A stretch of DNA of 61,171 nt, taken from contig RGZB01000007.1 of the NCBI GenBank assembly GCA_010031735.1, positions 1-61,171 of the forward strand, written 5' to 3'. Shown piece by piece: positions 52,067 through 60,274 of this stretch (position 1 is the first letter of the stretch; each line of letters starts with the position of its first letter). The translations under genes were made by a program, and so were the position numbers. The stretch is from Pseudomonadota bacterium (GTDB taxonomy: Bacteria > Pseudomonadota > Alphaproteobacteria > Rickettsiales > RGZB01). Below the pieces are notes generated by a model. That model did not search any database. It was given only the letters and a program-made list of their open reading frames with translations, and was not told the DNA's origin.

Positions 52067-53548
52067 TTATCGTAAATTCTGCAAGAGTTTAGTGGTGATC
52101 TCTACTTCATCGAACGGCAATGTTTTCTCACCGATGATCTGATACTTCTCATGCCCCTTGCCGGCGAGCAATAAAACATCCCCTTTTTGGAGCGAGCGGA
52201 TGGCTTGTTTCATGGCCTCTTCCCGGCCCGCCACTTCGGTTGCTTTCGCGTCGCATGCCGCCATGATTTCCTTGCGGATGGTCGCGGCCACCTCGGTGCG
52301 CGGGTTATCATCCGTCACGATCACCTCGTCCGCGAGTCTACACGCAAGCTTGCCCATTTCCGGACGTTTGCCTTTGTCGCGATCGCCACCGCAACCGAAC
52401 AATACTTTCAGTTTCCCCTTTCCTGCGACATGCGGGCGCAGGGCTTCGAGCACTTTCTCGAGCGCGTCTGGCGTGTGCGCATAATCGATATAGATGCTGG
52501 CACCACTCGGATGGTCACCGGCCTTATCCAGCCTGCCCGTCACCGGCAGCACCTTTTCCATCTGCGCGATCACACTACCTGCATCTTCACCGGCGGCAAT
52601 CAACATCATCGCTGCGCACAGCAGGTTGCTCACCTGGAACGCGCCGACGAGTGGCAGGTTCACGATATGGGTTTTCGCATCATAGGTGAATTCCACACGC
52701 TGTCCGGAGGGTTGCGGCGTGATTTTCACCAGCTTCATATATTTCGCCTTGAAGCCGAAATCATAGACACGGTGGCTATGCTTCAGGCAGATCTTCTCGA
52801 TCTTCTTATATTCCGGGATGTCGGCATTAATGACAGCCGCCCCCTTCTCCATCGCCACCGTGAAGAGTTTCATCTTCGCATCGAAATAGTTCGCTTCGGT
52901 GCCGTGGTAATCCAGATGGTCGCGGGTGAAGTTCGTAAACGCCCCGACTTTGTAAGGAACACCGGCAACGCGTGCCTGATCAAGCCCGTGGCTCGAGGTT
53001 TCCATCGCCACATGCGTCACACCTTCTGCAGCAAGATCATGGAGCGCTTTATGCAGGAATACATTGGGCGGCGTGGTCATCGAGCGCACCGTATCGTCGA
53101 TATGCGTCGCCATACCTTTCAAGACCCCGAGCGTACCCATGCTCGCGGATTTCTTACCCATCAGGTGCCAGAGTTGGCGGCAGAAATGCACGGTCGAGGT
53201 CTTGCCGTTCGTGCCCGTCACCGCGATTATCGTTTCCGGTTCCGGCGCATAGAACTTCGCAGCCATCATCCCAAGCGCATAGCGCGGGTTTGGATGCACG
53301 AGGATAGGCACGATCGCATCCACCTTCACATCCGATTCCACCAAAATAGCCGATGCCCCGAGTGAAATAGCCTTAGGGATAAATGCCGTGCCATCGAATT
53401 TTGCGCCTTTCACGGCCACGAACACGAATCCGTTCTTCACCTCGCGGGAGTCTTCGGTAAGCCCCGTCACCGCCGGGTTGCCTATCTTATCCCCCGTACG
53501 CACCAGTCCTTCGATACCCTGTATCAAATCAGTTATCTTCAAGGACAT
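52067..53548 (-). CDS. murE: UDP-MurNAc-L-Ala-D-Glu:meso-diaminopimelate ligase
   Basis: Adds meso-DAP. D-S-R-E-V-K-N-G-F-V-F-V near the start, ATP-binding G-T-N-G-K-T-S, then the D-D-N-P-R motif whose arginine recognises DAP rather than lysine. 493 residues. Overlaps the ftsI end by 20 bases. The DNPR motif is the best evidence here for DAP-type peptidoglycan. Confidence 0.97.
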   Translation of the reverse strand: MSLKITDLIQGIEGLVRTGDKIGNPAVTGLTEDSREVKNGFVFVAVKGAKFDGTAFIPKAISLGASAILVESDVKVDAIVPILVHPNPRYALGMMAAKFYAPEPETIIAVTGTNGKTSTVHFCRQLWHLMGKKSASMGTLGVLKGMATHIDDTVRSMTTPPNVFLHKALHDLAAEGVTHVAMETSSHGLDQARVAGVPYKVGAFTNFTRDHLDYHGTEANYFDAKMKLFTVAMEKGAAVINADIPEYKKIEKICLKHSHRVYDFGFKAKYMKLVKITPQPSGQRVEFTYDAKTHIVNLPLVGAFQVSNLLCAAMMLIAAGEDAGSVIAQMEKVLPVTGRLDKAGDHPSGASIYIDYAHTPDALEKVLEALRPHVAGKGKLKVLFGCGGDRDKGKRPEMGKLACRLADEVIVTDDNPRTEVAATIRKEIMAACDAKATEVAGREEAMKQAIRSLQKGDVLLLAGKGHEKYQIIGEKTLPFDEVEITTKLLQNLR

Positions 53549-55262
53549 GCTGGGTCACATCATCTTCGATTTTCTTCGCGGCCATTTGCTGCTTCGGCTC
53601 TTCCGGCACATTCACGGGTGCCACACCCAGCATCGGCGCGATACGCGCTATGATATGCGATACGGCAGGTGCTGCCGTCCAGCCACCCGTTGCGTAACCG
53701 AACGTCTCTTTGGTCGGTTTCGGCTCATCGATCATCACGAACACGACATATTTCGGGTTGTTCATCGGGAATGCGCCGACGAAGGAGGACATCCTCGCAT
53801 CCGGGTTATAATGGCCGTTGATGAGTTTTTCCGCCGTACCCGTCTTGCCGCCAACGAGATAGCCCGGAACATCGGCCTTCTCGCCCGTACCTTTGGTCAC
53901 AACGAGCCTGAATAATTTCTGCATGATGCGCGAGGTGGCGGGCTTGATCACCTGTTTGCCCGGGTCTTTTTCGAAGGATTCCTGCGAGCGTTTTAAGAGC
54001 GTCGGCGTATGATAGACACCACCGTTGATCATCGCCGAGATCGCGCTGACTAAGTGCAGCGGCGTCACCGCGATACCGTGGCCGAAGGCAATGGTCATCG
54101 AGTTGATCTTCCGCCAGTGCGAAGGATACATCGGCGTACCACGTTCCGGGATCTCGAGTACGGCCGGGTCGAGTAACCCGATCTTCTGCAGGAACTCCTT
54201 CTGGCGTTGCTCGCCGATATTCATCGCGATGCGCGCCGTGCCGATGTTCGAGGAATGCACGAAGATCTCTGGCACCGTCAGCCATTTGCCTTCCGGGTGG
54301 AAATCGCGGATCGTGTGTTTGGCGAATACGAGCGGCTTCGTCGCATCATAGCTATCAGAAAGCTGCGTGATGCCCTGATCAAGCGCCTGCGCGAGCGTGA
54401 AGGTTTTGAACGAGGAACCCATCTCGTAGACACCGAAGCTTGCACGGTTGAATGTCGCATCCGGTGCGATACGCGCCGGGTTGTTCGGGTCGAAATCGGG
54501 CAGGCTCACCATGCCGAGCACTTCGCCTGTATGCGCATCCATCACGAGTCCCGCACCGCCGATCGCGCGGAATTGGTGGATAGCGGAAGCGATCTCGCTC
54601 CTGAGCACATCCTGCACACGCACGTCGATCGAAAGATTCACCGGCTCGAATGAAGTACGGCCGGACAGCAGTTGTGTATCGAATTGTTTTTCCACACCGG
54701 AGAGTCCATGCCCGTCGGTACCCACCACACCCATGATGTGCGAAACCAGCTCCGCATGCGGGTAGATGCGCTTTTCCTCGCGTTTGAAATAGAGGCCAGG
54801 AAGACCGAGATTGTTCACCGCATATTGTTCTTTCGGCGGCAGTTTGCGCTTGATCCACACGAAGGTTTTGCCGGAAGAAAGTTTCTCGAGCAACTCATCG
54901 TATGGGATTGAAGGGAAGAGATCATGCAGCGAATCCGCCGCTTCTTTCGGGTCTAAAATCTCTTTCGGGTTCGCGTAGAGCGACGAGGTGATCAGGTTCG
55001 TCGATAACATCACGCCGTTGCGGTCGCGGATCTCGCCGCGCATGAGCTCCAGTCGTGCGATGCCGGGTACGGAGAGTTCGCGGTTGCCCTCGCTGCCATC
55101 CAAGCCGATATCGAACAGGCGTATCACGAGCGCGGTATAACACAGCAATACCACCACACCGACGAATATCAGGCGGTTTCTAGAGACTTCGAGCTGCAGT
55201 TTGATCGTGCCGTCTAAGGCAATATGCTTATGCCGAATCTGGGAAGGCTGAACCCCTGCCAC
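53529..55262 (-). CDS. ftsI: Septal peptidoglycan transpeptidase FtsI (PBP3)
   Basis: Class B penicillin-binding protein. One membrane helix near residues 30-50. Dimerisation/pedestal domain follows, then the transpeptidase with S-x-x-K in G-S-S-F-K-T-F, S-x-N in S-S-N-I-G-T and K-T-G in G-G-K-T-G-T-A-E. 577 residues. Start GTG shares a base with the ftsL stop (TAGTG). Confidence 0.97.
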   Translation of the reverse strand: MAGVQPSQIRHKHIALDGTIKLQLEVSRNRLIFVGVVVLLCYTALVIRLFDIGLDGSEGNRELSVPGIARLELMRGEIRDRNGVMLSTNLITSSLYANPKEILDPKEAADSLHDLFPSIPYDELLEKLSSGKTFVWIKRKLPPKEQYAVNNLGLPGLYFKREEKRIYPHAELVSHIMGVVGTDGHGLSGVEKQFDTQLLSGRTSFEPVNLSIDVRVQDVLRSEIASAIHQFRAIGGAGLVMDAHTGEVLGMVSLPDFDPNNPARIAPDATFNRASFGVYEMGSSFKTFTLAQALDQGITQLSDSYDATKPLVFAKHTIRDFHPEGKWLTVPEIFVHSSNIGTARIAMNIGEQRQKEFLQKIGLLDPAVLEIPERGTPMYPSHWRKINSMTIAFGHGIAVTPLHLVSAISAMINGGVYHTPTLLKRSQESFEKDPGKQVIKPATSRIMQKLFRLVVTKGTGEKADVPGYLVGGKTGTAEKLINGHYNPDARMSSFVGAFPMNNPKYVVFVMIDEPKPTKETFGYATGGWTAAPAVSHIIARIAPMLGVAPVNVPEEPKQQMAAKKIEDDVTQHVLEDN

Positions 55263-55633
55263 TACCGGCCACCGTTTGCAGTGACATCACGCGGCGTGAC
55301 GTAAGCGAGGCTTGCAGCCTGGGTCGCTTTTTTCGGTTGAGCGCCCGCATCGGCCACCGCCGTCGGTGCACGGAGCGTATCGAGGTTCTTCACCTGCGCA
55401 TACGAGACATTCTGCATCGAGAGATGGGCTTGTGCGAGTTCTTTCAGGCGTTCCGGACGGTTTAGATATACCCATTCGGCATCCAGCACATGGATGTCTT
55501 CTTCACCTGCCAGAATCTGTTTGTTCACGCCTTCGAGCTCCGAACGCATTTCACGCACCTCATACTCCACTTGATAGACACCAAATGCGAGTGCGCCAAG
55601 TAAAAAGAAACCTGCGATCCACGTTTTCTTCAT
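55262..55633 (-). CDS. ftsL: Cell division protein FtsL
   Basis: 123 residues: M-K-K-T-W, membrane helix I-A-G-F-F-L-L-G-A-L-A-F-G-V, a coiled coil (V-E-Y-E-V-R-E-M-R-S-E-L-E-G-V), and W-V-Y-L-N-R-P-E-R-L-K-E-L-A, the typical FtsL end motif. Start ATG 55633 overlaps rsmH by 4 bases; an upstream start is rejected. Identified mostly by position and pattern. Confidence 0.92.
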   Translation of the reverse strand: MKKTWIAGFFLLGALAFGVYQVEYEVREMRSELEGVNKQILAGEEDIHVLDAEWVYLNRPERLKELAQAHLSMQNVSYAQVKNLDTLRAPTAVADAGAQPKKATQAASLAYVTPRDVTANGGR

Positions 55634-56631
55634 ACGCGTGCTCCCTTGGTATCGGAGACCCAAGCCGGGGCTGAAGTGCGCTCAGCAGCACGCAACTTTG
55701 CGGAGCGTGAACGCACATTGGCATCCACCTCGGCATCCGTGGGTTTCAAAGCCTTTTTGGAGAGAAGTTTGAAACTCGGCTGCTGAGCGTCTTTGGATGG
55801 AATCGGCATATAGCGCGAAACACTGTCTTCTTTGCCGGAACGGTCCTGGAGGAAACCTTTCACGATTGCGTCTTCTTCGGAATGAAAGCTCACTACGACG
55901 ATACGACCACCCGGAGACAGCACCTTCTCTGCTGCCACGAGTGCTTCGGAAAGTTCGGAGAGCTCATTGTTCACCCAGATGCGGAGTGCCTGGAAAGTGC
56001 GCGTCGCCGGGTCGATCTTGTCATTATAGCTGCGCACCGTGCGACGGATCAGGTCCGCGAGTTCCAGCGTACGTGTGAAAGGTTGCGTCGTACGCGCCTC
56101 GACGATCGCACGCGCGATCTTGCGGGAGAAGCGTTCGCCGCCATAACGGTAGATGATGTTCGCGAGTTCCGCTTCATCGGCGCTGTTTACCACATCCGCA
56201 GCCGATTCGCCCTGATCGCTCATGCGCATATCGAGCGGGCCGTCATGCATGAACGAGAAGCCGCGACGCGGCGTGTCGATCTGCATCGAGGAGACTCCCA
56301 CGTCCAGTACCACACCATCGACTTTCTCAATGCCACGTGCAGCAAGCAAGCCCTGCATCTCGCTGAATTTTCCTGGAATGAACGTGAAGCGGGAGGTGAA
56401 TTCCTCGCCCACTTTCGCCGCAAACACTTCGACATACGGATCACGGTCGATGCCGATCACCTTACATTCCGCCGCCTTCAGGATGGCTTTCGTGTAACCA
56501 CCCGCGCCGAACGTACCATCGACATAGGTCTCGCCTTTTTTCGGAGAAAGATATTCAAGCACTTCTTTCAGCATCACCGAGGTATGCGCAGCGGGCGTCA
56601 CATTATACGGGTTTTGCGAAACCGCGCTCAC
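55630..56631 (-). CDS. rsmH: 16S rRNA m4C1402 methyltransferase RsmH
   Basis: SAM-dependent enzyme that N4-methylates C1402 at the decoding centre. Y-V-D-G-T-F-G-A-G-G-Y-T binds SAM; D-V-G-V-S-S-M-Q-I-D, R-G-F-S-F and V-V-S-F-H-S-E-E-D are family landmarks. 333 residues. Sits between mraZ and ftsL as is standard, overlapping both by 4 bases. Confidence 0.97.
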   Translation of the reverse strand: MSAVSQNPYNVTPAAHTSVMLKEVLEYLSPKKGETYVDGTFGAGGYTKAILKAAECKVIGIDRDPYVEVFAAKVGEEFTSRFTFIPGKFSEMQGLLAARGIEKVDGVVLDVGVSSMQIDTPRRGFSFMHDGPLDMRMSDQGESAADVVNSADEAELANIIYRYGGERFSRKIARAIVEARTTQPFTRTLELADLIRRTVRSYNDKIDPATRTFQALRIWVNNELSELSEALVAAEKVLSPGGRIVVVSFHSEEDAIVKGFLQDRSGKEDSVSRYMPIPSKDAQQPSFKLLSKKALKPTDAEVDANVRSRSAKLRAAERTSAPAWVSDTKGARV

Positions 56632-57095
56632 GATGGGCCTCCGGTTTTCGGACTCAGGCGGAGCACGGCGCGCTCTTGTTTTGCAAGCGTGCGTGCTTTT
56701 TCAGAATACGCGTCGAAGCGTTTGGGTTCCCAGATCTCGAAGGTGGCGCCTTTGCCGACAAACACCGCCTGTTCTTTCAAGGCAGCGACTTCGATCAGCG
56801 ATTCCGGGAGGCTGATCCGCCCTTCACTGTCGAATGCGATCTGCAAGCTGCCACCCAGGATAGAAGTGGCGAATGCGTCGCGTTGTTCAGAGAAGGGGTC
56901 TAGGTTATCGATGCTTTCGCTTAAGCGTTCGATCCGCGAGATACCGCAGGCCTCGACGCAATCATGAACGAAAGAGGGGTAGGCAATAATGCCAGGGAAG
57001 CGCTCATTGACAAGGACCGTGCGGAATTGTGCCGGAACCGACACCCTGCCCTTTTTGTCAACTTTGTTGACATATGTGGATAGAAATAAACTCAT
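56628..57095 (-). CDS. mraZ: Transcriptional regulator MraZ
   Basis: DNA-binding repressor of the dcw cluster. Two AbrB-like halves, with D-K-K-G-R-V-S-V-P near residue 13 and D-S-E-G-R-I-S-L-P near residue 89. 155 residues. It heads the operon, and TGGG repeats that fit its known binding pattern overlap the promoter upstream, so autoregulation is likely. Confidence 0.96.
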   Translation of the reverse strand: MSLFLSTYVNKVDKKGRVSVPAQFRTVLVNERFPGIIAYPSFVHDCVEACGISRIERLSESIDNLDPFSEQRDAFATSILGGSLQIAFDSEGRISLPESLIEVAALKEQAVFVGKGATFEIWEPKRFDAYSEKARTLAKQERAVLRLSPKTGGPS

Positions 57096-57352
57096 GCTTC
57101 CCTTCCAGAACCCGGCCAGCCTGCAGAGCCACCCCGAGTCATTTCCGCCTTTTACCAGGCCCCGCTTTGAAGGGGGGAGAGGGGCCTGGCGAAAAGCAAC
57201 CTTTCAAAACCAAGTTCGCTACCCCGAGGACCAGTCGGTTATCTAAACCTGTTTTGAACCCATGGATTCACGAGCCATCTTTGCTCGCCCAGTTTGACCA
57301 CCAAATTCATTTTAGCACTCAGGCCAAATGGGTTTTCATGGGATTAAATGGG
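57096..57352 (-). other. Long 5' leader of the dcw operon
   Basis: About 250 bases between the inferred start point and mraZ. No gene is supported. It contains a perfect 9-base inverted repeat, CCAGGCCCC (57155-57163) and GGGGCCTGG (57181-57189), with a 17-base purine-rich loop on the plus strand. No U-tract follows, so it is not a simple terminator. A leader regulator or a mobile palindrome are both possible. Confidence 0.5.
57329..57352. promoter_or_regulatory. MraZ operator: three TGGG boxes in 10-base phase
   Basis: TGGG at 57329, 57339 and 57349 on the plus strand, exactly 10 bases apart. This matches the TGGGN-N5 direct-repeat array known for MraZ. It directly follows the -10 of the minus-strand promoter, covering the start point. 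A fourth TGGG at 57390 lies upstream of the -35. Confidence 0.8.
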
Positions 57353-57381
57353 ATAGTATCCCTTTGAATGACATTTGGCAA
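57353..57381 (-). promoter_or_regulatory. Promoter of the dcw (mraZ) operon
   Basis: On the minus strand TTGCCA (57381-57376) and TACTAT (57358-57353) with a 17-base spacer. Transcription would begin near 57346, inside the TGGG repeats, the arrangement expected for repression by MraZ. Confidence 0.8.
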
Positions 57382-57503
57382 GAGGAAAATGGGATAAGAC
57401 TACATTCCTCCCACCCCCGCAAAACGTGGGCAGAAACACCCCTCCTCTGCTATATCGTTCAAAAACCGTTGTTTTTTTATGGCAATCTGTCTAGAAGAAG
57501 GGC

Positions 57504-58349
57504 ATGAAATTTTTTTCGTTCTTGGCCGCCATACCGCGCAGTTTCTTTTCCCGCGCCCTCTACCGCGAGGCAGGACGTAGCTGGAGAGGCTACGGCGCAC
57601 TCTATTTATTCGGCATTATTTTCGTGCATTTGCTGGTGACCTACGGCGCATTCGAGATTGGTTTCGATGTCGATGAGATCAAGCGCCACCAACAGAAAGA
57701 AAGCAAATCGCTCTCCACCAGCCTGGACAATGTTTCCGGCTATATCGCCGATATTGCAGAGCAGTTTCCTGACCTCACCATCAAAGATGGCAAAGCGCAT
57801 ATCGAGAGTGATTCGGTATATGTATTAAAAGATGTCCAAAGCGGCAGCCAGGATCCCATCATCCTTATCGACACCACGGGAAACACGCAGTCTCTCAAGG
57901 GTTCCGGGGCAGTGATGCTGATTACGGATGAGCGTGTCATCGTACGCGATCAGAACGGCGACAAGGAATATTATACCTTCGCCAAAGCGCCGGACATGGT
58001 CATCAATAACGATAAAATCCTCCACTGGTTGCGCTACTTGCCTATTGCCGTGCTGCCGGGCGATTTCCTGGGTCTTTATCTCTATATTTTCACGCTATCG
58101 CTGATCTTCGGTTTATTGGGCGGTCTATTCTGCCAGATCAACAAAGTCGAAGGCATGTGCTACCGTGATTTAGTGCGGATTTCCATGGTTGCGGCCACTC
58201 CCGGCCTGATGCTCGAAGCCCTCTCGAATGCCATCGGAATCGAGTTCTTTCACCACCCGGAACTCATCTACTTCCTGATGCATGCCGCCTATGTCTACCA
58301 TGGCGTGGAAAGCAACAAAACCGCGCCTTTCAGCAAGCCAACAACCTAG
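57504..58349 (+). CDS. DUF1189-like membrane protein
   Basis: 281 residues. N-terminal F-F-S-R-A-L-Y-R-E-A-G-R-S-W-R-G-Y-G-A-L-Y-L, a membrane helix (about 32-50), an extracytoplasmic domain of about 120 residues containing F-P-D-L-T-I-K-D-G-K, then further helices from about 175 to 270. This layout matches DUF1189, whose function is unknown. GAAGGG precedes the ATG. It is divergent from the dcw operon. Confidence 0.75.
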   Translation: MKFFSFLAAIPRSFFSRALYREAGRSWRGYGALYLFGIIFVHLLVTYGAFEIGFDVDEIKRHQQKESKSLSTSLDNVSGYIADIAEQFPDLTIKDGKAHIESDSVYVLKDVQSGSQDPIILIDTTGNTQSLKGSGAVMLITDERVIVRDQNGDKEYYTFAKAPDMVINNDKILHWLRYLPIAVLPGDFLGLYLYIFTLSLIFGLLGGLFCQINKVEGMCYRDLVRISMVAATPGLMLEALSNAIGIEFFHHPELIYFLMHAAYVYHGVESNKTAPFSKPTT

Positions 58350-58426
58350 CGGCACAACCCTGGATTGGTTCATAATTCCTTCATATTTTGCATATATATT
58401 ATGTGCATTAAAAAACGGAGGACCTT

Positions 58427-58726
58427 ATGAGCGAAAAAACCATTGCACAAATCCTGTTTGATGAACTGGCCGCTGCCGGACGTTTGGAACGGGGTAGCGA
58501 TCTCTATACGCGCATCAATGCTCATTTCGCAGGTCTTGATGACCAGTATTATGCCGCCCAAAAAGCAAACAGTACACCTCCCGCACTTTCACCGGATGAT
58601 GAGAAACTGCAGCTGGCTTATATGAATGCGATGCATGCGGGACATATCGCGGAAACCGCCAAATTCATGGCCGGTCTCAAAGACGCCCCGCCGCGCCCAC
58701 GCAGCACTGAAAACGAAGTATCCTAA
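58427..58726 (+). CDS. Small uncharacterised soluble protein
   Basis: 99 residues with CGGAGGA about 6 bases before the ATG. Contains A-Q-I-L-F-D-E-L-A-A-A-G-R-L-E-R-G and a proline-rich end. No family recognised. All five lysines use AAA, the host habit. Its stop at 58724-58726 is 4 bases from the 3' end of the convergent RNase P RNA. Confidence 0.7.
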   Translation: MSEKTIAQILFDELAAAGRLERGSDLYTRINAHFAGLDDQYYAAQKANSTPPALSPDDEKLQLAYMNAMHAGHIAETAKFMAGLKDAPPRPRSTENEVS

Positions 58727-58730
58727 AAAC

Positions 58731-59084
58731 CCCAGACGGCCTGTAAGCCGGGTTCTGTCGAAGACAATCATTCATCTGGGATGGCTGTTGCCAGCCACCT
58801 CGAGCGACCTACCCGGATAGCGAGCGCGGAAAAACGCCTGTACCGAAGTACGTGCTATCCCTATTTGGTCTTGCTCCCGGCGGGGTTTTCCCTGCCATTC
58901 CTGTTACCAGAAACGCGGTGCGCTCTTACCGCACCTTTGCACCCTTACCTACAGAGTAGGCGGTCTATTTTCTGTGGCACTATCCCTGGAGTCGCCTCCG
59001 GCGGGTGTTACCCGCCACCGTTTTTCCGTGGAGCCCGGACTTTCCTCCCTCACCTAAATGAGAGCGATCATCCAGCCGTCTGGG
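58731..59084 (-). ncRNA. rnpB: RNase P RNA, bacterial type A
   Basis: Catalytic RNA that matures tRNA 5' ends. On the minus strand the 5' part has CCCAGACGGC (59084-59075), which pairs perfectly with GCCGTCTGGG (58740-58731) to form P1. The universal GAGGAAAGTCCGGGCTCC is at about 59047-59030, and the 3' AGAACCCGGCTTACAGGCC at about 58756-58738. Length of about 354 is normal. Ends may differ by a few bases. Confidence 0.96.
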
Positions 59085-59410
59085 AGGGGCAATCTACCCC
59101 AAATACACCCTTTTCGTCCAGAATATAAGAAACAGGCCATTTCCGGGCTATTTGAGGGGGGGTATCTGTAACAAATACGTCATATGGAAATGCTATTATC
59201 TAGCTATGACTTGATTGATTCCAGTGCACCGCCTGCAAACACTACGCAGGTATCTTTGTAAAGGTGCAAAAACTGTGCGGCTGTAGCCAAACAGGGAGTC
59301 AGTCTAAGATGGATGGAGGACAAGCGGTGTCTCCATAGGGTTCGGCAAAAACCCTCTCGCCATCTCCCCGAGTCTCCACCCAACTCAGACTTGGGCTTCT
59401 GGAGGAAAAC
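59085..59410 (+). other. Intergenic region with structured leader of the alien gene
   Basis: The part near rnpB (59085-59200) is AT-rich host-like DNA that should hold the rnpB promoter on the minus strand; I see no strong match. From about 59215 the sequence becomes GC-rich. Two hairpins stand directly side by side: 59313-59322 with 59328-59336 (ATGGAGGACA/TGTCTCCAT, one bulge) and AGGGTT 59337-59342 with AACCCT 59350-59355. A smaller CCTGC/GCAGG pair lies near 59236-59254. No known riboswitch was recognised. Confidence 0.5.
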
Positions 59411-60133
59411 ATGTACCGCTGCATCCCGTTGGCGATGGTGATGGCGATGGTCTGCGCGCTGAGCAACACGAACGCGCAGGACGACGCCAAGAAGACGAAG
59501 ACGGACGACAAGGTGGTCAAGCTGGCCGGCACCGACTACAAGGTGACGAAGACGGGGCTGAAGGCCGAGTTCGGTGAGTTGAACATCGACGGCAGCACCT
59601 TCAAGACCGACAGCGACGACAACACGGTGACGTTCAAGGCGGGCAAGGCGACGGAGTGCTACTGGAAGAACGTGGCGCTCCGGGCGACGATCAACGACAA
59701 GGCGATCTCCAGCTTCCAGATGACGCAGGACCGTCAGGGCTACACGCACCTGCCGGAGCTGAGTGAGGATGACGAGGTGGCGCTGAAGCTGCTGACGGCA
59801 GCGGAGGCGCGCGTGTTCAGCGTGAAGGACGCGCTGGCCGGTTCCGGGAATATCTACTGGGGCTACATTCGCATCTGTGGGATGAGTGCGAAGGACTGCG
59901 AGCAGGCCGACGTGAAGATCGACGGCAAGACGCTGACCGTGACGGTGACGCTGAGTGAGAAGTGCGTCGTGGTGACCGACCTCGGGAACAAGACCGGGGG
60001 TGGTGAGGTGATCATCGAGGTGGACGAGGGCAAGAAGACGACGCTCGAGCCGAAGTTCGGGGTAGAACAGAAGACCGTGATCCCCGCGCGACGCGAGGTG
60101 ACGTTCAAGGTGACGTCCATCGGCAACCCGTGA
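59411..60133 (+). CDS. Secreted protein of unknown family with foreign codon usage
   Basis: 240 residues. Signal peptide about 1-22 (M-V-M-A-M-V-C-A-L-S-N-T-N-A|Q). The mature part begins with a lysine/aspartate-rich stretch, then beta-rich sequence with repeated short motifs of the T-V-T-F-K-A and T-V-T-V-T-L kind, and four cysteines (83, 156, 163, 185). GGAGG lies 6 bases before ATG. All 25 lysines use AAG and third positions are mostly C or G, unlike every flanking gene. It has its own hairpin terminator. Transfer from a high-GC donor, or an assembly join, is likely. No family recognised. Confidence 0.75.
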   Translation: MYRCIPLAMVMAMVCALSNTNAQDDAKKTKTDDKVVKLAGTDYKVTKTGLKAEFGELNIDGSTFKTDSDDNTVTFKAGKATECYWKNVALRATINDKAISSFQMTQDRQGYTHLPELSEDDEVALKLLTAAEARVFSVKDALAGSGNIYWGYIRICGMSAKDCEQADVKIDGKTLTVTVTLSEKCVVVTDLGNKTGGGEVIIEVDEGKKTTLEPKFGVEQKTVIPARREVTFKVTSIGNP

Positions 60134-60190
60134 CGAATGGTACATGAGACGAGTTAATTTCCCAAGCGCGGACGCGTGAGGGACACAGGC

Positions 60191-60220
60191 GGCCACCCGA
60201 AAGGGTGGCCGTTTGTGTTT
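60191..60220 (+). terminator. Terminator of the alien gene
   Basis: Perfect 8-base stem GGCCACCC/GGGTGGCC around a GAAA tetraloop at 60191-60210, followed by GTTTGTGTTT. Located 57 bases after the stop codon. Confidence 0.85.
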
Positions 60221-60248
60221 GTAGGTATTTTTCTTATGATGATGGCGT

Positions 60249-60264
60249 ATATGCCGAGGCATAT
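60249..60264. repeat. Short perfect inverted repeat
   Basis: ATATGCC and GGCATAT with a GA centre, 16 bases. Lies between the terminator and the parS-like site. Purpose unknown; could be a binding site. Confidence 0.5.
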
Positions 60265-60274
60265 CTTGCCTGAA

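Noticed and set aside
52187-53365. A 392-codon plus-strand frame opposite murE
   Set aside because: Shadow of murE with no domain or ribosome site; the minus-strand enzyme has all its motifs.
55882-56967. A 361-codon plus-strand frame opposite rsmH and mraZ
   Set aside because: Crosses two well-identified genes and shows no protein-like pattern.
57155-57189. Rho-independent terminator in the mraZ leader
   Set aside because: The stem is perfect but no T-run follows on either strand.
59225-59355. Cyclic-di-GMP or glutamine-type riboswitch before the alien gene
   Set aside because: Hairpins are present but the conserved loop and junction bases of those families are not seen.
59204-60262. A 352-codon open frame on the minus strand opposite the alien gene
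   Set aside because: It is arginine/histidine/leucine-rich nonsense produced by the GC-rich codon positions of the real plus-strand gene, has no ribosome site, and runs through the terminator and leader hairpins.
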